The notes beneath the pieces were generated by a model. It did not search any database and was not told the DNA's origin. It worked only from the letters and a program-made list of their open reading frames with translations. This document shows, piece by piece, positions 1-8,627 of a stretch of 39,192 nucleotides of DNA (its first letter is position 1; each line of letters begins with the position of its first letter). The stretch is from Clostridiales bacterium (GTDB lineage: Bacteria; Actinomycetota; Coriobacteriia; Anaerosomatales; SLCP01), in NCBI GenBank assembly GCA_018333995.1, contig JAGXSG010000027.1, positions 1 through 39,192 on the forward strand. Direction: 5' to 3'. Made by a program: the position numbers and the translations under genes.

Positions 1-448
1 GAGCCATGCTGTCGCCGAGCGCCGCCCACCGGCCGTGGCCGATGTGCATCGGCCCGACAGGATTCGCCGAGACAAACTCGACTTGCACGCGGCGGCCCGC
101 CCCCTCGTCGATGCGCCCAAACGCGGAGCCCCGGGTGCGAGCCTCAACGAGCACGCGCTGCAGCGCGCTTGCGGAGAGGCGGATGTTGATGAAGCCGGGA
201 CCCGCAACCTCCACGGCGGCGACGTCAGGGTGATCAGCGACGCGCGCGGCGAGTACGGCGGCCAGCGCACGCGGGTTCATGCCAGCGCTCTTTGCCAAGA
301 CAAGCGCCACGTTGGTCGCCCAGTCGCCATGCGCCGGGTCGCGGGGTCTCTCAACGTGTATCTCTGGAAGCTCGGCAAGCGCGATCTCGCCCGCTTGTGC
401 GGCTGCGGCGAGCGCTTCATGGAAGAGGGCGGCGACAGTGTCTCTCAC
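1..448 (-). CDS. argS: Arginyl-tRNA synthetase, N-terminal part (cut by window edge)
   Basis: This cytoplasmic class I enzyme attaches arginine to tRNA-Arg. The 149 visible residues hold the N-terminal additional domain (about 1-115), which binds the tRNA D-loop side. They continue into the catalytic domain with the family signature VEFVSANPVGPMHIGHG; the HIGHG ATP-binding motif is at 135-139. I chose GTG at 448. A GAGGAG ribosome site lies about ten bases upstream, and no other start codon occurs before the upstream in-frame stop. The remaining 3' part lies outside the window. It is the last visible gene of a minus-strand series after the YggT protein, with a 60-base gap. Assignment is firm for this fragment. 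Confidence 0.95.
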   Translation of the reverse strand, partial: MRDTVAALFHEALAAAAQAGEIALAELPEIHVERPRDPAHGDWATNVALVLAKSAGMNPRALAAVLAARVADHPDVAAVEVAGPGFINIRLSASALQRVLVEARTRGSAFGRIDEGAGRRVQVEFVSANPVGPMHIGHGRWAALGDSMA

Positions 449-508
449 GGGGCGGGACTCCTCGGCATCTCCGAGCGAAACGGCAGGTCATTCAGGATAG
501 CGCGAGCG

Positions 509-907
509 CTAGCTCGGTGGCGTCGAGTCCTCGGCCCGCACCTCCTCGACGACCTCCGTGGTCGACGAACTCGCGATCCAGACGAACAGCCAACTCGCTC
601 CCCAGGCGACTACGGCGTACACAGCGATCGCCAGCAGTGAGTTCCATTCGACGATTGCCGCTTCCCCGAATGGTGTGGCGGGGAACACCGCCTCGAACGG
701 AGCCATGAGCGGCGCGGAGATGTTGTAGATGAACTCGACGAACGTGGCCGCGGGATTCGCGGCGAACAGCAAGAGTGCGAACCGGAACGCGAGCACGACG
801 ATAATCACGCTCATCACGGCGTAGACGAATCGGGAGATGACTCGCCCTGCCGAGGTGTTCCGCCTCCTGCGAACAACCTGCACCCGCTCGTCCGTTCGAG
901 TCGCCAT
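509..907 (-). CDS. YggT-family integral membrane protein
   Basis: A 132-residue membrane protein. It has a basic N-terminus (residues 1-24, including RRRR), a first membrane segment at about 25-49 and a second at about 88-113. The stretch around residues 49-72 (ANPAATFVEF, then LMAPFEAVF) is the recognisable YggT-type loop, with an Asn-Pro after helix 1 and a Pro-Phe pair before helix 2. YggT-family proteins are usually found near cell-division or envelope genes; their molecular role is poorly defined, some being linked to osmotic tolerance. The ATG at 907 follows AGGGGA at a good distance. The C-terminus is short, acidic and Ser/Thr-rich. Family call is likely; function is unknown. Confidence 0.75.
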   Translation of the reverse strand: MATRTDERVQVVRRRRNTSAGRVISRFVYAVMSVIIVVLAFRFALLLFAANPAATFVEFIYNISAPLMAPFEAVFPATPFGEAAIVEWNSLLAIAVYAVVAWGASWLFVWIASSSTTEVVEEVRAEDSTPPS

Positions 908-999
908 CGAAAGTCCCCTCTCGCGGTCTCAATATGCATGTCGCGGTCGCCTCTCGCACCGCCGGTCACAGGATACCGTAGTGCGGCCGCTCGCGACGG

Positions 1000-1035
1000 G
1001 TCTTACGGATTCTCGCGAGCCACTTCGCGTAAGAC
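1000..1035 (-). terminator. Hairpin between rlmH and the YggT gene
   Basis: An 8-base perfect inverted repeat, GTCTTACG at 1000-1007 and CGTAAGAC at 1028-1035, encloses a 20-base loop that itself contains CTCGCGAG. It lies 51 bases beyond the rlmH stop. No U-run follows, so a role as a terminator or processing site is only a suggestion. Confidence 0.3.
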
Positions 1036-1085
1036 GGATCGCATCGCTGCTTTTGCAGGTGTCCGCAACGGACGATCCACGGCCC

Positions 1086-1553
1086 TCACCGGTGGTACGG
1101 CTCGCCTCGCTGAATGCGGAACGCCCGGTAGAGCTGCTCGAGGAGCACGACGCGCGCGAGCTGGTGCGGAAGCGTCATCGGGCCGAGGGAGAAGCGCTCA
1201 TCAGCACGCGCGAGCACCTCGGGCGCGAGCCCTGCCGCGCCCCCGATCACGAACGCCACACTGCTGCGCCGCTCGTCTGCCAGCCGCGCCAGGTGGCGCG
1301 CGAACGCCTCCGATGAGCGCGCTTTGCCACCTATGTCGAGCGCGACCACCCACGTTGCGTCGGGCAGCGCGCGCAAAGCGTCCACACCCTCCTCAACGCG
1401 CGCTCGCCGCTCGTCTCGCGTGACATCACGATCCGCGACTTCAGCGACCTCCACCTGGGCGTACGGCCGCAACCGTTTAAGGTACTCGTCCGCGGCCTCG
1501 CGCCAATAGCGTTCCTTCAGGCGGCCGACCGCGACGAGAGTGATCTTTCTCAC
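1086..1553 (-). CDS. rlmH: 23S rRNA pseudouridine-1915 N3-methyltransferase RlmH
   Basis: RlmH is a small SPOUT-class methyltransferase. It uses S-adenosylmethionine to methylate N3 of pseudouridine 1915 in helix 69 of 23S rRNA on the assembled ribosome. The 155-residue length is the family norm. Seen here: N-terminal MRKITLVAVGRLK, the SAM-binding knot loop GGAAGL at about residues 103-108, SLGPMTLPHQLARVVLLEQ near the end, and the invariant C-terminus GEPYHR. The start is GTG at 1553 and overlaps the upstream protease gene by four bases (GTGA), so translation is probably coupled. No strong Shine-Dalgarno sequence is seen. Confident assignment. Confidence 0.96.
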   Translation of the reverse strand: MRKITLVAVGRLKERYWREAADEYLKRLRPYAQVEVAEVADRDVTRDERRARVEEGVDALRALPDATWVVALDIGGKARSSEAFARHLARLADERRSSVAFVIGGAAGLAPEVLARADERFSLGPMTLPHQLARVVLLEQLYRAFRIQRGEPYHR

Positions 1554-2815
1554 CTGCGGTCGCGGTCAGAACCGAGGGTTACTTCGATGTCGCGCTCGGT
1601 GTCGGCTCGAACGACCTTGAGCGCGAGCGTCTGCCCCACCTCAGAGGAGCGGATCACCGCGACCACTTCCTCGCCGCGGGTGATCTCGCGGCCGTCGATC
1701 TCAACGATGATGTCCCCCCGGCGAAGTCCGGCCTGGCCTGCCGGCGAACCGGGATCGACGAACTGCAAGAGTGCGCCCGCCTGGACCGGCAGATCGAACT
1801 GAGTCGCGAGCTGCCGGTCAACGGTGAGCGTCGTGATGCCCATGTAGGGATGCACGACGGTACCCGTCTCAATGATCTGATCGACCACGTTGCGCACGAA
1901 CTCGACGGGTATCGCAAACCCTATGCCGGCGGATTGCGGAGTGCCAACCGCTCCTGCCGGCGACTGGATGAGCGTGTTGATACCGATGAGCGCACCGCTC
2001 GCGTCAACAAGCGCGCCTCCCGAGTTGCCCGGGTTAATCGCGGCGTCTGTTTGGATGAGGTTCGTGTACCGCGCCGCGCCAGGCACGCTCTCGCCGTCCG
2101 GAGTCCGCTGGAGCGCCGACACGATGCCTGCCGTCACCGTCTTGTCGAGTCCAAAAGGGCTCCCCACAGCGATGACGAGCTGGCCTACGGACAGCTCGGC
2201 CGAAGAGCCAAACTCGATCACTGGGTGACCGGTGCCGGGCACCTTGAGGACCGCCAGATCCGTTGACGGATCAACTCCCACAACCGTGGCGTCGACGTCC
2301 TGCACCCCGATAGTCACGATCACGCGCTCCGCATTCGCAATCACGTGATAGTTGGTGACGATGTAGCCGTCCTCACGCACGATCACGCCTGATCCGTTGC
2401 CGACCTCGCGCTGGCGTATCCCTCCGCTAAACGGGTCGAACACCGTCTGCTGAACGGCCACATTGACGACCGAAGGCGTGACTTTCGACGCGACGGCGAC
2501 CGCGGCGTCGACACTGGCGCCCACCTCTATCGTGACATCGCTTGGCCGAGTGACCGGTTCGCTCGCGGGCGCGATCGGGCGGACCCCCGGCACGAGTCCC
2601 AGCGTCCACACCAGACCAGCCGCGACGAGCACACCGCCGACCACGGCGCCAAGCGACGCCGCGACAAACACCGCAGCGCCCGACCATCGTTTCGCGGCCG
2701 CCGGTTCATCACACGGCTCATCAAAATCACCCGTGTAGTCACAGACCGGCAGCGGTCCGTACACGGTTTTCGAAGTCGTGTCTGGCTGGGGAGTGCCGGG
2801 CCGCTCGTCGTTCAC
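1550..2815 (-). CDS. Membrane-anchored HtrA/DegP-type serine protease with PDZ domain
   Basis: A 421-residue trypsin-fold envelope protease of the S1C family. In order it has: an acidic cytoplasmic tail (1-43), one membrane anchor (about 46-78), a chymotrypsin-like domain (about 100-315) and one PDZ domain (about 330-415). The catalytic triad is visible as His157 (TNYHV), Asp186 (STDLAVL) and Ser265 (NPGNSGGAL). Such proteases degrade or refold damaged exported proteins, with the PDZ domain sensing exposed C-termini. A GTG at 2821 is possible but abuts the ribosome site; GTG at 2815 sits seven bases after GAGGT and is preferred. It overlaps rlmH by four bases, so the two form one transcript. 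Family call is firm; which HtrA paralogue it is cannot be said. Confidence 0.93.
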   Translation of the reverse strand: MNDERPGTPQPDTTSKTVYGPLPVCDYTGDFDEPCDEPAAAKRWSGAAVFVAASLGAVVGGVLVAAGLVWTLGLVPGVRPIAPASEPVTRPSDVTIEVGASVDAAVAVASKVTPSVVNVAVQQTVFDPFSGGIRQREVGNGSGVIVREDGYIVTNYHVIANAERVIVTIGVQDVDATVVGVDPSTDLAVLKVPGTGHPVIEFGSSAELSVGQLVIAVGSPFGLDKTVTAGIVSALQRTPDGESVPGAARYTNLIQTDAAINPGNSGGALVDASGALIGINTLIQSPAGAVGTPQSAGIGFAIPVEFVRNVVDQIIETGTVVHPYMGITTLTVDRQLATQFDLPVQAGALLQFVDPGSPAGQAGLRRGDIIVEIDGREITRGEEVVAVIRSSEVGQTLALKVVRADTERDIEVTLGSDRDRR

Positions 2816-2857
2816 AGGCACACCTCACCTGGTCAGCGCGTCTCTCAACATCACGTC

Positions 2858-2863
2858 AGTATA
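2858..2863 (-). promoter_or_regulatory. Candidate -10 element upstream of the HtrA-like gene
   Basis: TATACT on the minus strand lies 42 bases upstream of the protease start. No convincing -35 hexamer is visible 16-18 bases further up. A short GC-rich hairpin (CCCGG pairing with CCGGG) sits immediately upstream and may end the surface-protein transcript. Confidence 0.3.
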
Positions 2864-2915
2864 CCCCCGGGCGCCAAGCCGGGTGCGGCGTCACACGATA
2901 TCTCCATGCACCACG

Positions 2916-5666
2916 TTACCGCAGGACTGCAGTGAATGTGAGCGTGCTGCGATACTCTCCCGGCTCGTAGTCGTAGGGTACTGTCATCTGCAGATCGAAA
3001 ATGTAGGGATGACTCCACACGTGCGGCGTGCCGGTCGATGAACCGATCAGCACAGACGTACTCGAGAATGGCGCGAGCGAGCGAGACGTCCACCCGCGGA
3101 TCGCAAATGACAAGACACCGACAGACATAGCCGGTGTCGAAGAACCCGGGTGCAGCGCTACGAAATCCGTAGCCTGGCAACTCAGGTCGTAGGACAAACC
3201 ACCAACTCCACCCACGGTGACGGTTGTCGCCGAATCCCTCGAAACCACTTGCTCCGGCTCGAGCGGCCCCAGCTGGACGTCATTCTCGCTCACGGTGAGC
3301 CAGAATCCCGATATGGGGACTGTCACGGTAACGCTCGTGCTTAGCGCTGATTCGTTGTCGGCCGCATCCACCGCCGCGACCTGGTACGTGTACGTGCCGC
3401 CGGCAATCAGGCTTGTATCCGTGAATCGCAGAGCGCTCGTGGTCGACACGAGCGCTCCATCACGGTAGACGCGGTATCCAGAGACGCCGGAGCCGGAATC
3501 AAACGCTGCGGGCCACGCGACTTCCGCGCTGCTCGTAGTCATCACTGTCGCCGTCACCGGATCCGGCACGCTCGGAGCGATAGTGTCTACGCGGACCAGC
3601 ACGCTTCGCACCGGCTCTACGTGACCTGCCGCGTCCGCCGAGTGGAAACGGAGCTCGCTCACGCCTTCTGCCGACACGAGCACCGGTCCTGTGTAATTGG
3701 TCCACGGACCGCCCGCGAGCGAGTAGCGCGTGTACGCCACTTGACCGGCATCGGTGACGGTCAATGCCACCGTCACCGGCACTGCACTCCATCCCGCCGG
3801 GGCGTTGGACGTTGTCTGCGGATGAGTGGTATCGATCAGTAACGGCCCAAGGTGAACCGGAGCCGACCAGTTGCCCGCGTGGTCGACGGTACGCAACCCG
3901 AAGTGCCACGTCCCATCCGCAAGGCTTCTGGTAGCACTCGTTGAAAACGTGCTCGTTGCCGCCGTGACCGCGCCAGTAACGACGATATCATCCCAGTTTG
4001 CATGCTCGCTCGCGCTGTTGACGGAAGCCGAGAAGCGAATCCTCACGGTACCGCCTGCGGGCAGATCGAAAGTACGCCGTTGCCACGCCGCATTTGTGGT
4101 CGCGTTGCTAAGTTGCGTGTACGAAGCACCGCCGTTTGTGGAGACCTCGGCTCGCACGTAATCCGACGAGTTAGATCCGACGAGCCTATCCCAGAACGTG
4201 AGCGTCGCACGCGTGAGCCCGGTCAGGTTGTAATCCCTATAGAAGTCGATCGTTCGGCGCTGGCCGCTGTCCGCCCACACTTCCGCCGCAAAGCTTCCCT
4301 GCGTGCGGCCTGCCTGGTTTGTCACCCGTGCGTAGGTGGTGTTCGAGCGTATCCAATCGAGCGGCCATGTGGCGCCTGGGAACGTCTGCGAGTTGACTGT
4401 GACAGGAATCTCGACCGTTCCCGGCGTCTCGACCGCGGGATCGAGGAGCGTGTCCGGCGTCTCCGGAGCGCCTTGGCTCCATACGTAGGAGAATCCCCGC
4501 ACGCCAGAGCACACGTCGGTCGCTCCAGCCGAGTTGACCGTGGCAACGTTGACGCTCGTCCACACCCCCGTGCTGTGGGTAGGACTCGTCAGGGCCGGAT
4601 TGACTGGGGGCGCCGTATCTCGAACCGTGATCCGCTGGACGGCGGTGGTGACGGCGCCCCTGTCGTCGACGGCGCTCCATGTCACGTTGGTCACACCTAT
4701 CGGCAAGAGCCCGGGGGCGTTGTGTGTAAGACTCGCAATCGAACCATCAGGATCGACCGCGGTGACGTCACCCGACACGTCATAGCTGGCAAAGCCACCG
4801 CGGACGGTACCCTCTAGCACGCGGTCTGCCACAGTGACCTGCGGCGGAATGTTGGGACGCGTGCCGTTCCTGACCTCGAACACGTATCGGCCGAGCTGCC
4901 CGCCTGAGTTAAGCGAGTTCTGAATGAGCGAGGTCGAAGACGCGGACGTGTCGAGCAGAGCGCTGGTGCCGCTTGACGGCACGCCCGAACCAGGCAGCTC
5001 GAATCCGGTGCCCGAAAATCCCCATCCAGCGCGCGCCCGCACGGTCGATTCCGATGTGGCGATATCCCAGGCGACTTGATTGTAGTTGAACATGAAATCG
5101 AAGTTGCCTGGTCCAGTATCGGAACGATCGATGAGGACAAGTTGGAACGAGTTCGTGGGTGTCGACTGGTTGTTGTAGCGGGCGACCCCTACCCAGTTGA
5201 CGAAGAAGGCGTTGCGGCCGTTGACCTGGGGCACGCTCCCGGCTGTCGTGGAACTGTACGTCACCTGCGCCGCCGCGGTGTTGCGCGTGTCTACGTCGGC
5301 CCACAGCGGCGCCATGATATTTCTGTTCGTCGCTGCGAGGGTGGTACTCGGGTTCCAGGTGGTGAACCCTGACCCGAACGTGCAGTTGCCGTTCATGTTG
5401 ATGTAGATCTGGGTGTGGTTTGTCCCGTTCCAGTTCATGGCAAACGGGAGGTTCACGACGAGGTTGCTCGTGTCGTCTCCGCGAGGCACACTGTGCGCGT
5501 TGTGGCCGGGCGGGGTGAGGATCGCGGAGCCGTTGGCCACCTGCGGCGACACCGCAAGTAATACCGCTATCGCAAGAATCGTCGCGCGCACGACACGGCT
5601 TGCCGAGAAACCGGCGCGCCTGAACACGAACCCGCACAACGCTCCTTGAATCGTCGAGCGGGTCAC
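2916..5666 (-). CDS. Large secreted multi-domain surface protein (nidogen-like, HYR-like, FN3)
   Basis: A 916-residue exported protein of unknown ligand. The N-terminus has a basic region and a hydrophobic core (about 29-40), with probable signal cleavage near residue 45. Modules by eye: a nidogen-like domain (about 65-265; NMNGNCTFGSG, IMAPLWADVDT, FQLVLIDRSD); an HYR-like beta domain (275-350); a jelly-roll or MAM-like domain (430-565; LTFWDRLVG, then WDDIVVTG); a beta domain resembling OmpL47 repeats (610-695); a fibronectin type III domain (696-785); and a C-terminal beta domain (787-916). No LPXTG motif or C-terminal membrane anchor is seen, so attachment is unknown. The GTG start follows GGAGG by five bases. 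It is monocistronic between nuoN and the protease gene. An adhesive or matrix role is inference from domain type. Confidence 0.8.
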   Translation of the reverse strand: MTRSTIQGALCGFVFRRAGFSASRVVRATILAIAVLLAVSPQVANGSAILTPPGHNAHSVPRGDDTSNLVVNLPFAMNWNGTNHTQIYINMNGNCTFGSGFTTWNPSTTLAATNRNIMAPLWADVDTRNTAAAQVTYSSTTAGSVPQVNGRNAFFVNWVGVARYNNQSTPTNSFQLVLIDRSDTGPGNFDFMFNYNQVAWDIATSESTVRARAGWGFSGTGFELPGSGVPSSGTSALLDTSASSTSLIQNSLNSGGQLGRYVFEVRNGTRPNIPPQVTVADRVLEGTVRGGFASYDVSGDVTAVDPDGSIASLTHNAPGLLPIGVTNVTWSAVDDRGAVTTAVQRITVRDTAPPVNPALTSPTHSTGVWTSVNVATVNSAGATDVCSGVRGFSYVWSQGAPETPDTLLDPAVETPGTVEIPVTVNSQTFPGATWPLDWIRSNTTYARVTNQAGRTQGSFAAEVWADSGQRRTIDFYRDYNLTGLTRATLTFWDRLVGSNSSDYVRAEVSTNGGASYTQLSNATTNAAWQRRTFDLPAGGTVRIRFSASVNSASEHANWDDIVVTGAVTAATSTFSTSATRSLADGTWHFGLRTVDHAGNWSAPVHLGPLLIDTTHPQTTSNAPAGWSAVPVTVALTVTDAGQVAYTRYSLAGGPWTNYTGPVLVSAEGVSELRFHSADAAGHVEPVRSVLVRVDTIAPSVPDPVTATVMTTSSAEVAWPAAFDSGSGVSGYRVYRDGALVSTTSALRFTDTSLIAGGTYTYQVAAVDAADNESALSTSVTVTVPISGFWLTVSENDVQLGPLEPEQVVSRDSATTVTVGGVGGLSYDLSCQATDFVALHPGSSTPAMSVGVLSFAIRGWTSRSLAPFSSTSVLIGSSTGTPHVWSHPYIFDLQMTVPYDYEPGEYRSTLTFTAVLR

Positions 5667-5733
5667 TTCCGCCTCCGTCTGTCATCACAGCGCGAGAGGA
5701 AGATCCCTCAGGATCCTTCATCGCCCACAGCGA

Positions 5734-5741
5734 TTATCGGC
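5734..5741 (-). promoter_or_regulatory. Candidate sigma-28-like -10 (GCCGATAA) upstream of the surface protein
   Basis: The minus strand carries GCCGATAA, identical to the classic FliA (sigma-28) -10 element, 68 bases upstream of the GTG start. The expected TAAA-type -35 element is poorly matched (TCAGATGG at the right distance), so chance is possible. The rest of the 111-base gap holds a short GATCC/GGATC inverted repeat and the ribosome site. Confidence 0.3.
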
Positions 5742-5777
5742 CAAAACATCCGCCATCTGAAGCGGCGTACGGCCGTC

Positions 5778-7157
5778 CTACCCGATCCCAACACCGAGCG
5801 CCGCCAGCAGTGGAGACGCCGCGACACCCATCGCGACGGTAGCTACGAGCGCGAAAGCGAGCGCAAGCGACGACGCCGGCGCACGCTCAAGCGCGACCTT
5901 GTCGGCTGACATCTCACCGAAAAACATCTCCCGCACCACGCGGAAATAGTATCCGGCCGAGACGACACTCGCCAACACTCCGATGACCACAAGCCATGTG
6001 AGTCCGGCTGAAAGCGCGGATGCGAACAGTCCAAGCTTGCCGAAAAAACCCGCAAGAGGAGGGATGCCGATGAGTGACACGAGCCACACCACCATCGACC
6101 ACGCCGCGACCGGACGCCGCGTCCCGAGCTGCCCGAGGTCGGCGACAGCGCTGCCCTCCTCGGCGGCAATGAGCATGATCGCCATCGAGGGCACCGCGTA
6201 GGCGACCGAGTAGAACACGGCCGCACCGTAGCCGGCCGCCGTGTCCGGCGCGAGCGCCATGAATAGATAGCCTGTGTGCGCTACGCCGGAGTACGCCATG
6301 AGACGCCTGATATCCGGCTGCGGGAGTGCGGCCAGGTTGCCGAGCGCCATCGACGCGACCGCCACGACCGCAAGCACGATCGTAAGTCCGGCCACATCCC
6401 CCGCGATCTCGGCAAGAAGACGCGCCATCACCGCGATGCCAGCGATCTTGGGCACGGTCGAGACAAAGGCGACCGAAGCGGCGGACGCACCCGCATAAGC
6501 GTCAGGCGCCCAGTAGTGGAACGGCGCCGCTGACATCTTGGCGAACATGCCCACCAGTGTGAGCATGACCGCAAGCACGCCGAGCATCCCGGAGCCCTCA
6601 AGCGTGAGCTCGCTAAACGCGGTCGATCCCGAGATGCCGTAGAGAAACGACATCCCGTAGACCATGATGATGCTCGTGAGCATCGCGAGCAGGAAGTACT
6701 TGAGCGCGCCCTCGAGACCGGCGACGTCACGCCTGCGGTAACCCATGAGCACGTACGCGGGCATCGTCGAGAGCTCGAGAGCGATGTACATCACGATGAG
6801 ATCCTCGGCCATGGTGAGCAGCATGCCGCCGCCAGCCGCGAAGAGCGCGAGCGCGACCGCGTCCCGGCACCGCTCGCCAGGCATACCCCGGCCCGCCACC
6901 CACAGCGCCCAGACCGCAGTGAGCGCGGCGATGCCGGTGCGTGCGAAGCGCGCCATCGCGTCCGGTTCGATCTGCCCGAACACCATCGGGTCCGCCGTGC
7001 CTCCTGCACCGGCAAGCACCGCCGCTACCCCCGCGAACGCGGCTCCAGCGTACGCGGCTTTCCGGTCGCTCCTGAACAGCACATCACCGAAGAGAACGAC
7101 GAGCGCGCCAATGACTACGAGGACCTCGGGTGCGAGTATCCAGTACCCAGGCAGCAT
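5778..7157 (-). CDS. nuoN: NADH-quinone oxidoreductase-like subunit N (proton channel)
   Basis: NuoN is an antiporter-like membrane subunit of respiratory complex I and contributes one proton path. The 459-residue product is very hydrophobic, consistent with the family's 14 helices. Recognisable landmarks are FHYWAPDAYAGASAASVAFV with a nearby STVPKIAG (functional lysine region), RRLMAYSGVAHTGYLFM, and a Glu in the helix MYIALELSTMPAYVL. The ATG directly follows the nuoM TAG with no gap, and GGATGGGGG lies upstream as ribosome site. It is the last gene of the nuo operon. No U-tailed terminator is visible in the 111 bases after it. Assignment is firm from sequence and position. Confidence 0.95.
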   Translation of the reverse strand: MLPGYWILAPEVLVVIGALVVLFGDVLFRSDRKAAYAGAAFAGVAAVLAGAGGTADPMVFGQIEPDAMARFARTGIAALTAVWALWVAGRGMPGERCRDAVALALFAAGGGMLLTMAEDLIVMYIALELSTMPAYVLMGYRRRDVAGLEGALKYFLLAMLTSIIMVYGMSFLYGISGSTAFSELTLEGSGMLGVLAVMLTLVGMFAKMSAAPFHYWAPDAYAGASAASVAFVSTVPKIAGIAVMARLLAEIAGDVAGLTIVLAVVAVASMALGNLAALPQPDIRRLMAYSGVAHTGYLFMALAPDTAAGYGAAVFYSVAYAVPSMAIMLIAAEEGSAVADLGQLGTRRPVAAWSMVVWLVSLIGIPPLAGFFGKLGLFASALSAGLTWLVVIGVLASVVSAGYYFRVVREMFFGEMSADKVALERAPASSLALAFALVATVAMGVAASPLLAALGVGIG

Positions 7158-8624
7158 CTAACGCGCCCCCATCCCTGCGAGCATCGCGGTCACCGCGGGG
7201 TCGACGTAACGCAGAATGCTCGACCAGTACACACCCACGACCACCGTGAGAACGACAAGCGGGGTCAATATGCCGATCTCAAGCCGGTTAAGATCGGGGA
7301 TCTTTGCCACCGCTCCGCTCGACTCGCCGAGGACCACCCGCTGGACCATCCAGAGCATGTAGGCGGCGGCGAGCAGCACACCGATTGCAGCAGCGATAAC
7401 GTATCCCGGCCCGATAAGCTCAGAGCGCCACGCGCCAACCAGACTCAAGAACTCGCCGGGGAACCCAGCGAGGCCGGGCAGGCCGAGCGAGGCGAAGGAG
7501 GCAAATGCGAGCATGCCCGCCGCGACCGGCACCTGCTTGGAGAGCCCGGAGACATCGGCGATCATGCGTGTGTGGGTGCGCTCGTAGAGCATGCCCACCA
7601 ACAAGAAGAGCATGCCCGTTATCACCCCGTGCGCGAACATGATTACGACCGCGCCGTTGAGTCCCTCGTGTGTCCCGGCCGCGATACCGAGCATGACAAA
7701 ACCCATGTGGGACACGGACGAGTACGCCACAAGCTTCTTCATGTCGGTCTGCGCAAACGCCACCGCGGCACCGTAGATGATCGAGATGACGCCGAGAAGC
7801 GCGATGAACCACGCCCACGTCGCGGCCGCGTCCGGCAGTATGGGCAGCGAGATGCGAATGAAGCCGTACGTGCCCATCTTCAGGAGGATGCCCGCGAGCA
7901 AGACCGAACCAGCGGTAGGCGCCTCGACGTGCGCGTCAGGCAGCCACGTGTGGAACGGAAACACCGGCACCTTGACCGCGAAGCCAAGGAAGAACGCGGC
8001 GAACACCCACCACTGGAAGTCGGCTGGAAGCCCCGCTTGTGTGAGAGCGACCATGTCAAACGTCCCGCCTTGCGGGTGCAGGTAGAGCGCTAGGATCGCA
8101 ACGAGCATGAACACCGACCCAAACAGCGTGTAGAGGAAGAACTTGATCGCGGCGTACTCGCGCCTCGGCCCTCCCCAGATGCCAATGAGGAAGTACATCG
8201 GCACCAACACGAGCTCCCAAAAAACGTAGAAGAGTACGAAGTCGAACGCCACGAACACGCCGTTCATCCCTACCGCGAGCAACAGGATCATCGCGAAATA
8301 AAACGCGGGCCTGTGATCGACCTTCCAAGACGCGAGGATCGAAAGAACGACGAGAAGCGCAGAAAGCGCAAGCATAGGCAGTGAGATACCGTCGACTCCC
8401 AGGAAGTACTGTATGTCGGCTTGGGGTACCCACGAGTGCCTCTCGACGAACTGCATGCCGCCACCGGTGTCGTAGCGGGCGATGAGCACGCCCACAAGCG
8501 CTAGGTCGACAAGCGCGAACGCAAGAGCGACGACCCTCGGGAGGTGCGGCTTGTCTTTTGGCAGCAGCGCCGTGACCACCGCCCCGAGAAGCGGCACAAA
8601 CACGATGAGTGTGAGGAGTGGCAT
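7158..8624 (-). CDS. nuoM: NADH-quinone oxidoreductase-like subunit M (proton channel)
   Basis: NuoM is the second antiporter-like subunit of complex I. The 488 residues include the family-specific FWELVLVPMYFLIG (essential Glu), FHTWLPDAHVEAPTAGSVL with LLKMGTYGFIRI following (channel Lys), and DMKKLVAYSSVSHMGFV. Length and pattern are normal. The ATG at 8624 lies three bases after the nuoL stop, with AAAGGGG eight bases before it. It is followed directly by nuoN. In complex I it sits in the membrane arm between NuoN and NuoL. Confidence 0.97.
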   Translation of the reverse strand: MPLLTLIVFVPLLGAVVTALLPKDKPHLPRVVALAFALVDLALVGVLIARYDTGGGMQFVERHSWVPQADIQYFLGVDGISLPMLALSALLVVLSILASWKVDHRPAFYFAMILLLAVGMNGVFVAFDFVLFYVFWELVLVPMYFLIGIWGGPRREYAAIKFFLYTLFGSVFMLVAILALYLHPQGGTFDMVALTQAGLPADFQWWVFAAFFLGFAVKVPVFPFHTWLPDAHVEAPTAGSVLLAGILLKMGTYGFIRISLPILPDAAATWAWFIALLGVISIIYGAAVAFAQTDMKKLVAYSSVSHMGFVMLGIAAGTHEGLNGAVVIMFAHGVITGMLFLLVGMLYERTHTRMIADVSGLSKQVPVAAGMLAFASFASLGLPGLAGFPGEFLSLVGAWRSELIGPGYVIAAAIGVLLAAAYMLWMVQRVVLGESSGAVAKIPDLNRLEIGILTPLVVLTVVVGVYWSSILRYVDPAVTAMLAGMGAR

Positions 8625-8627
8625 CCC

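Noticed and set aside
35-640. Long plus-strand open frame over the argS and YggT region
   Set aside because: It is antisense to two genes with clear family motifs, and its product is Arg/Ala-rich with no recognisable domain. Long antisense frames are expected at this GC content.
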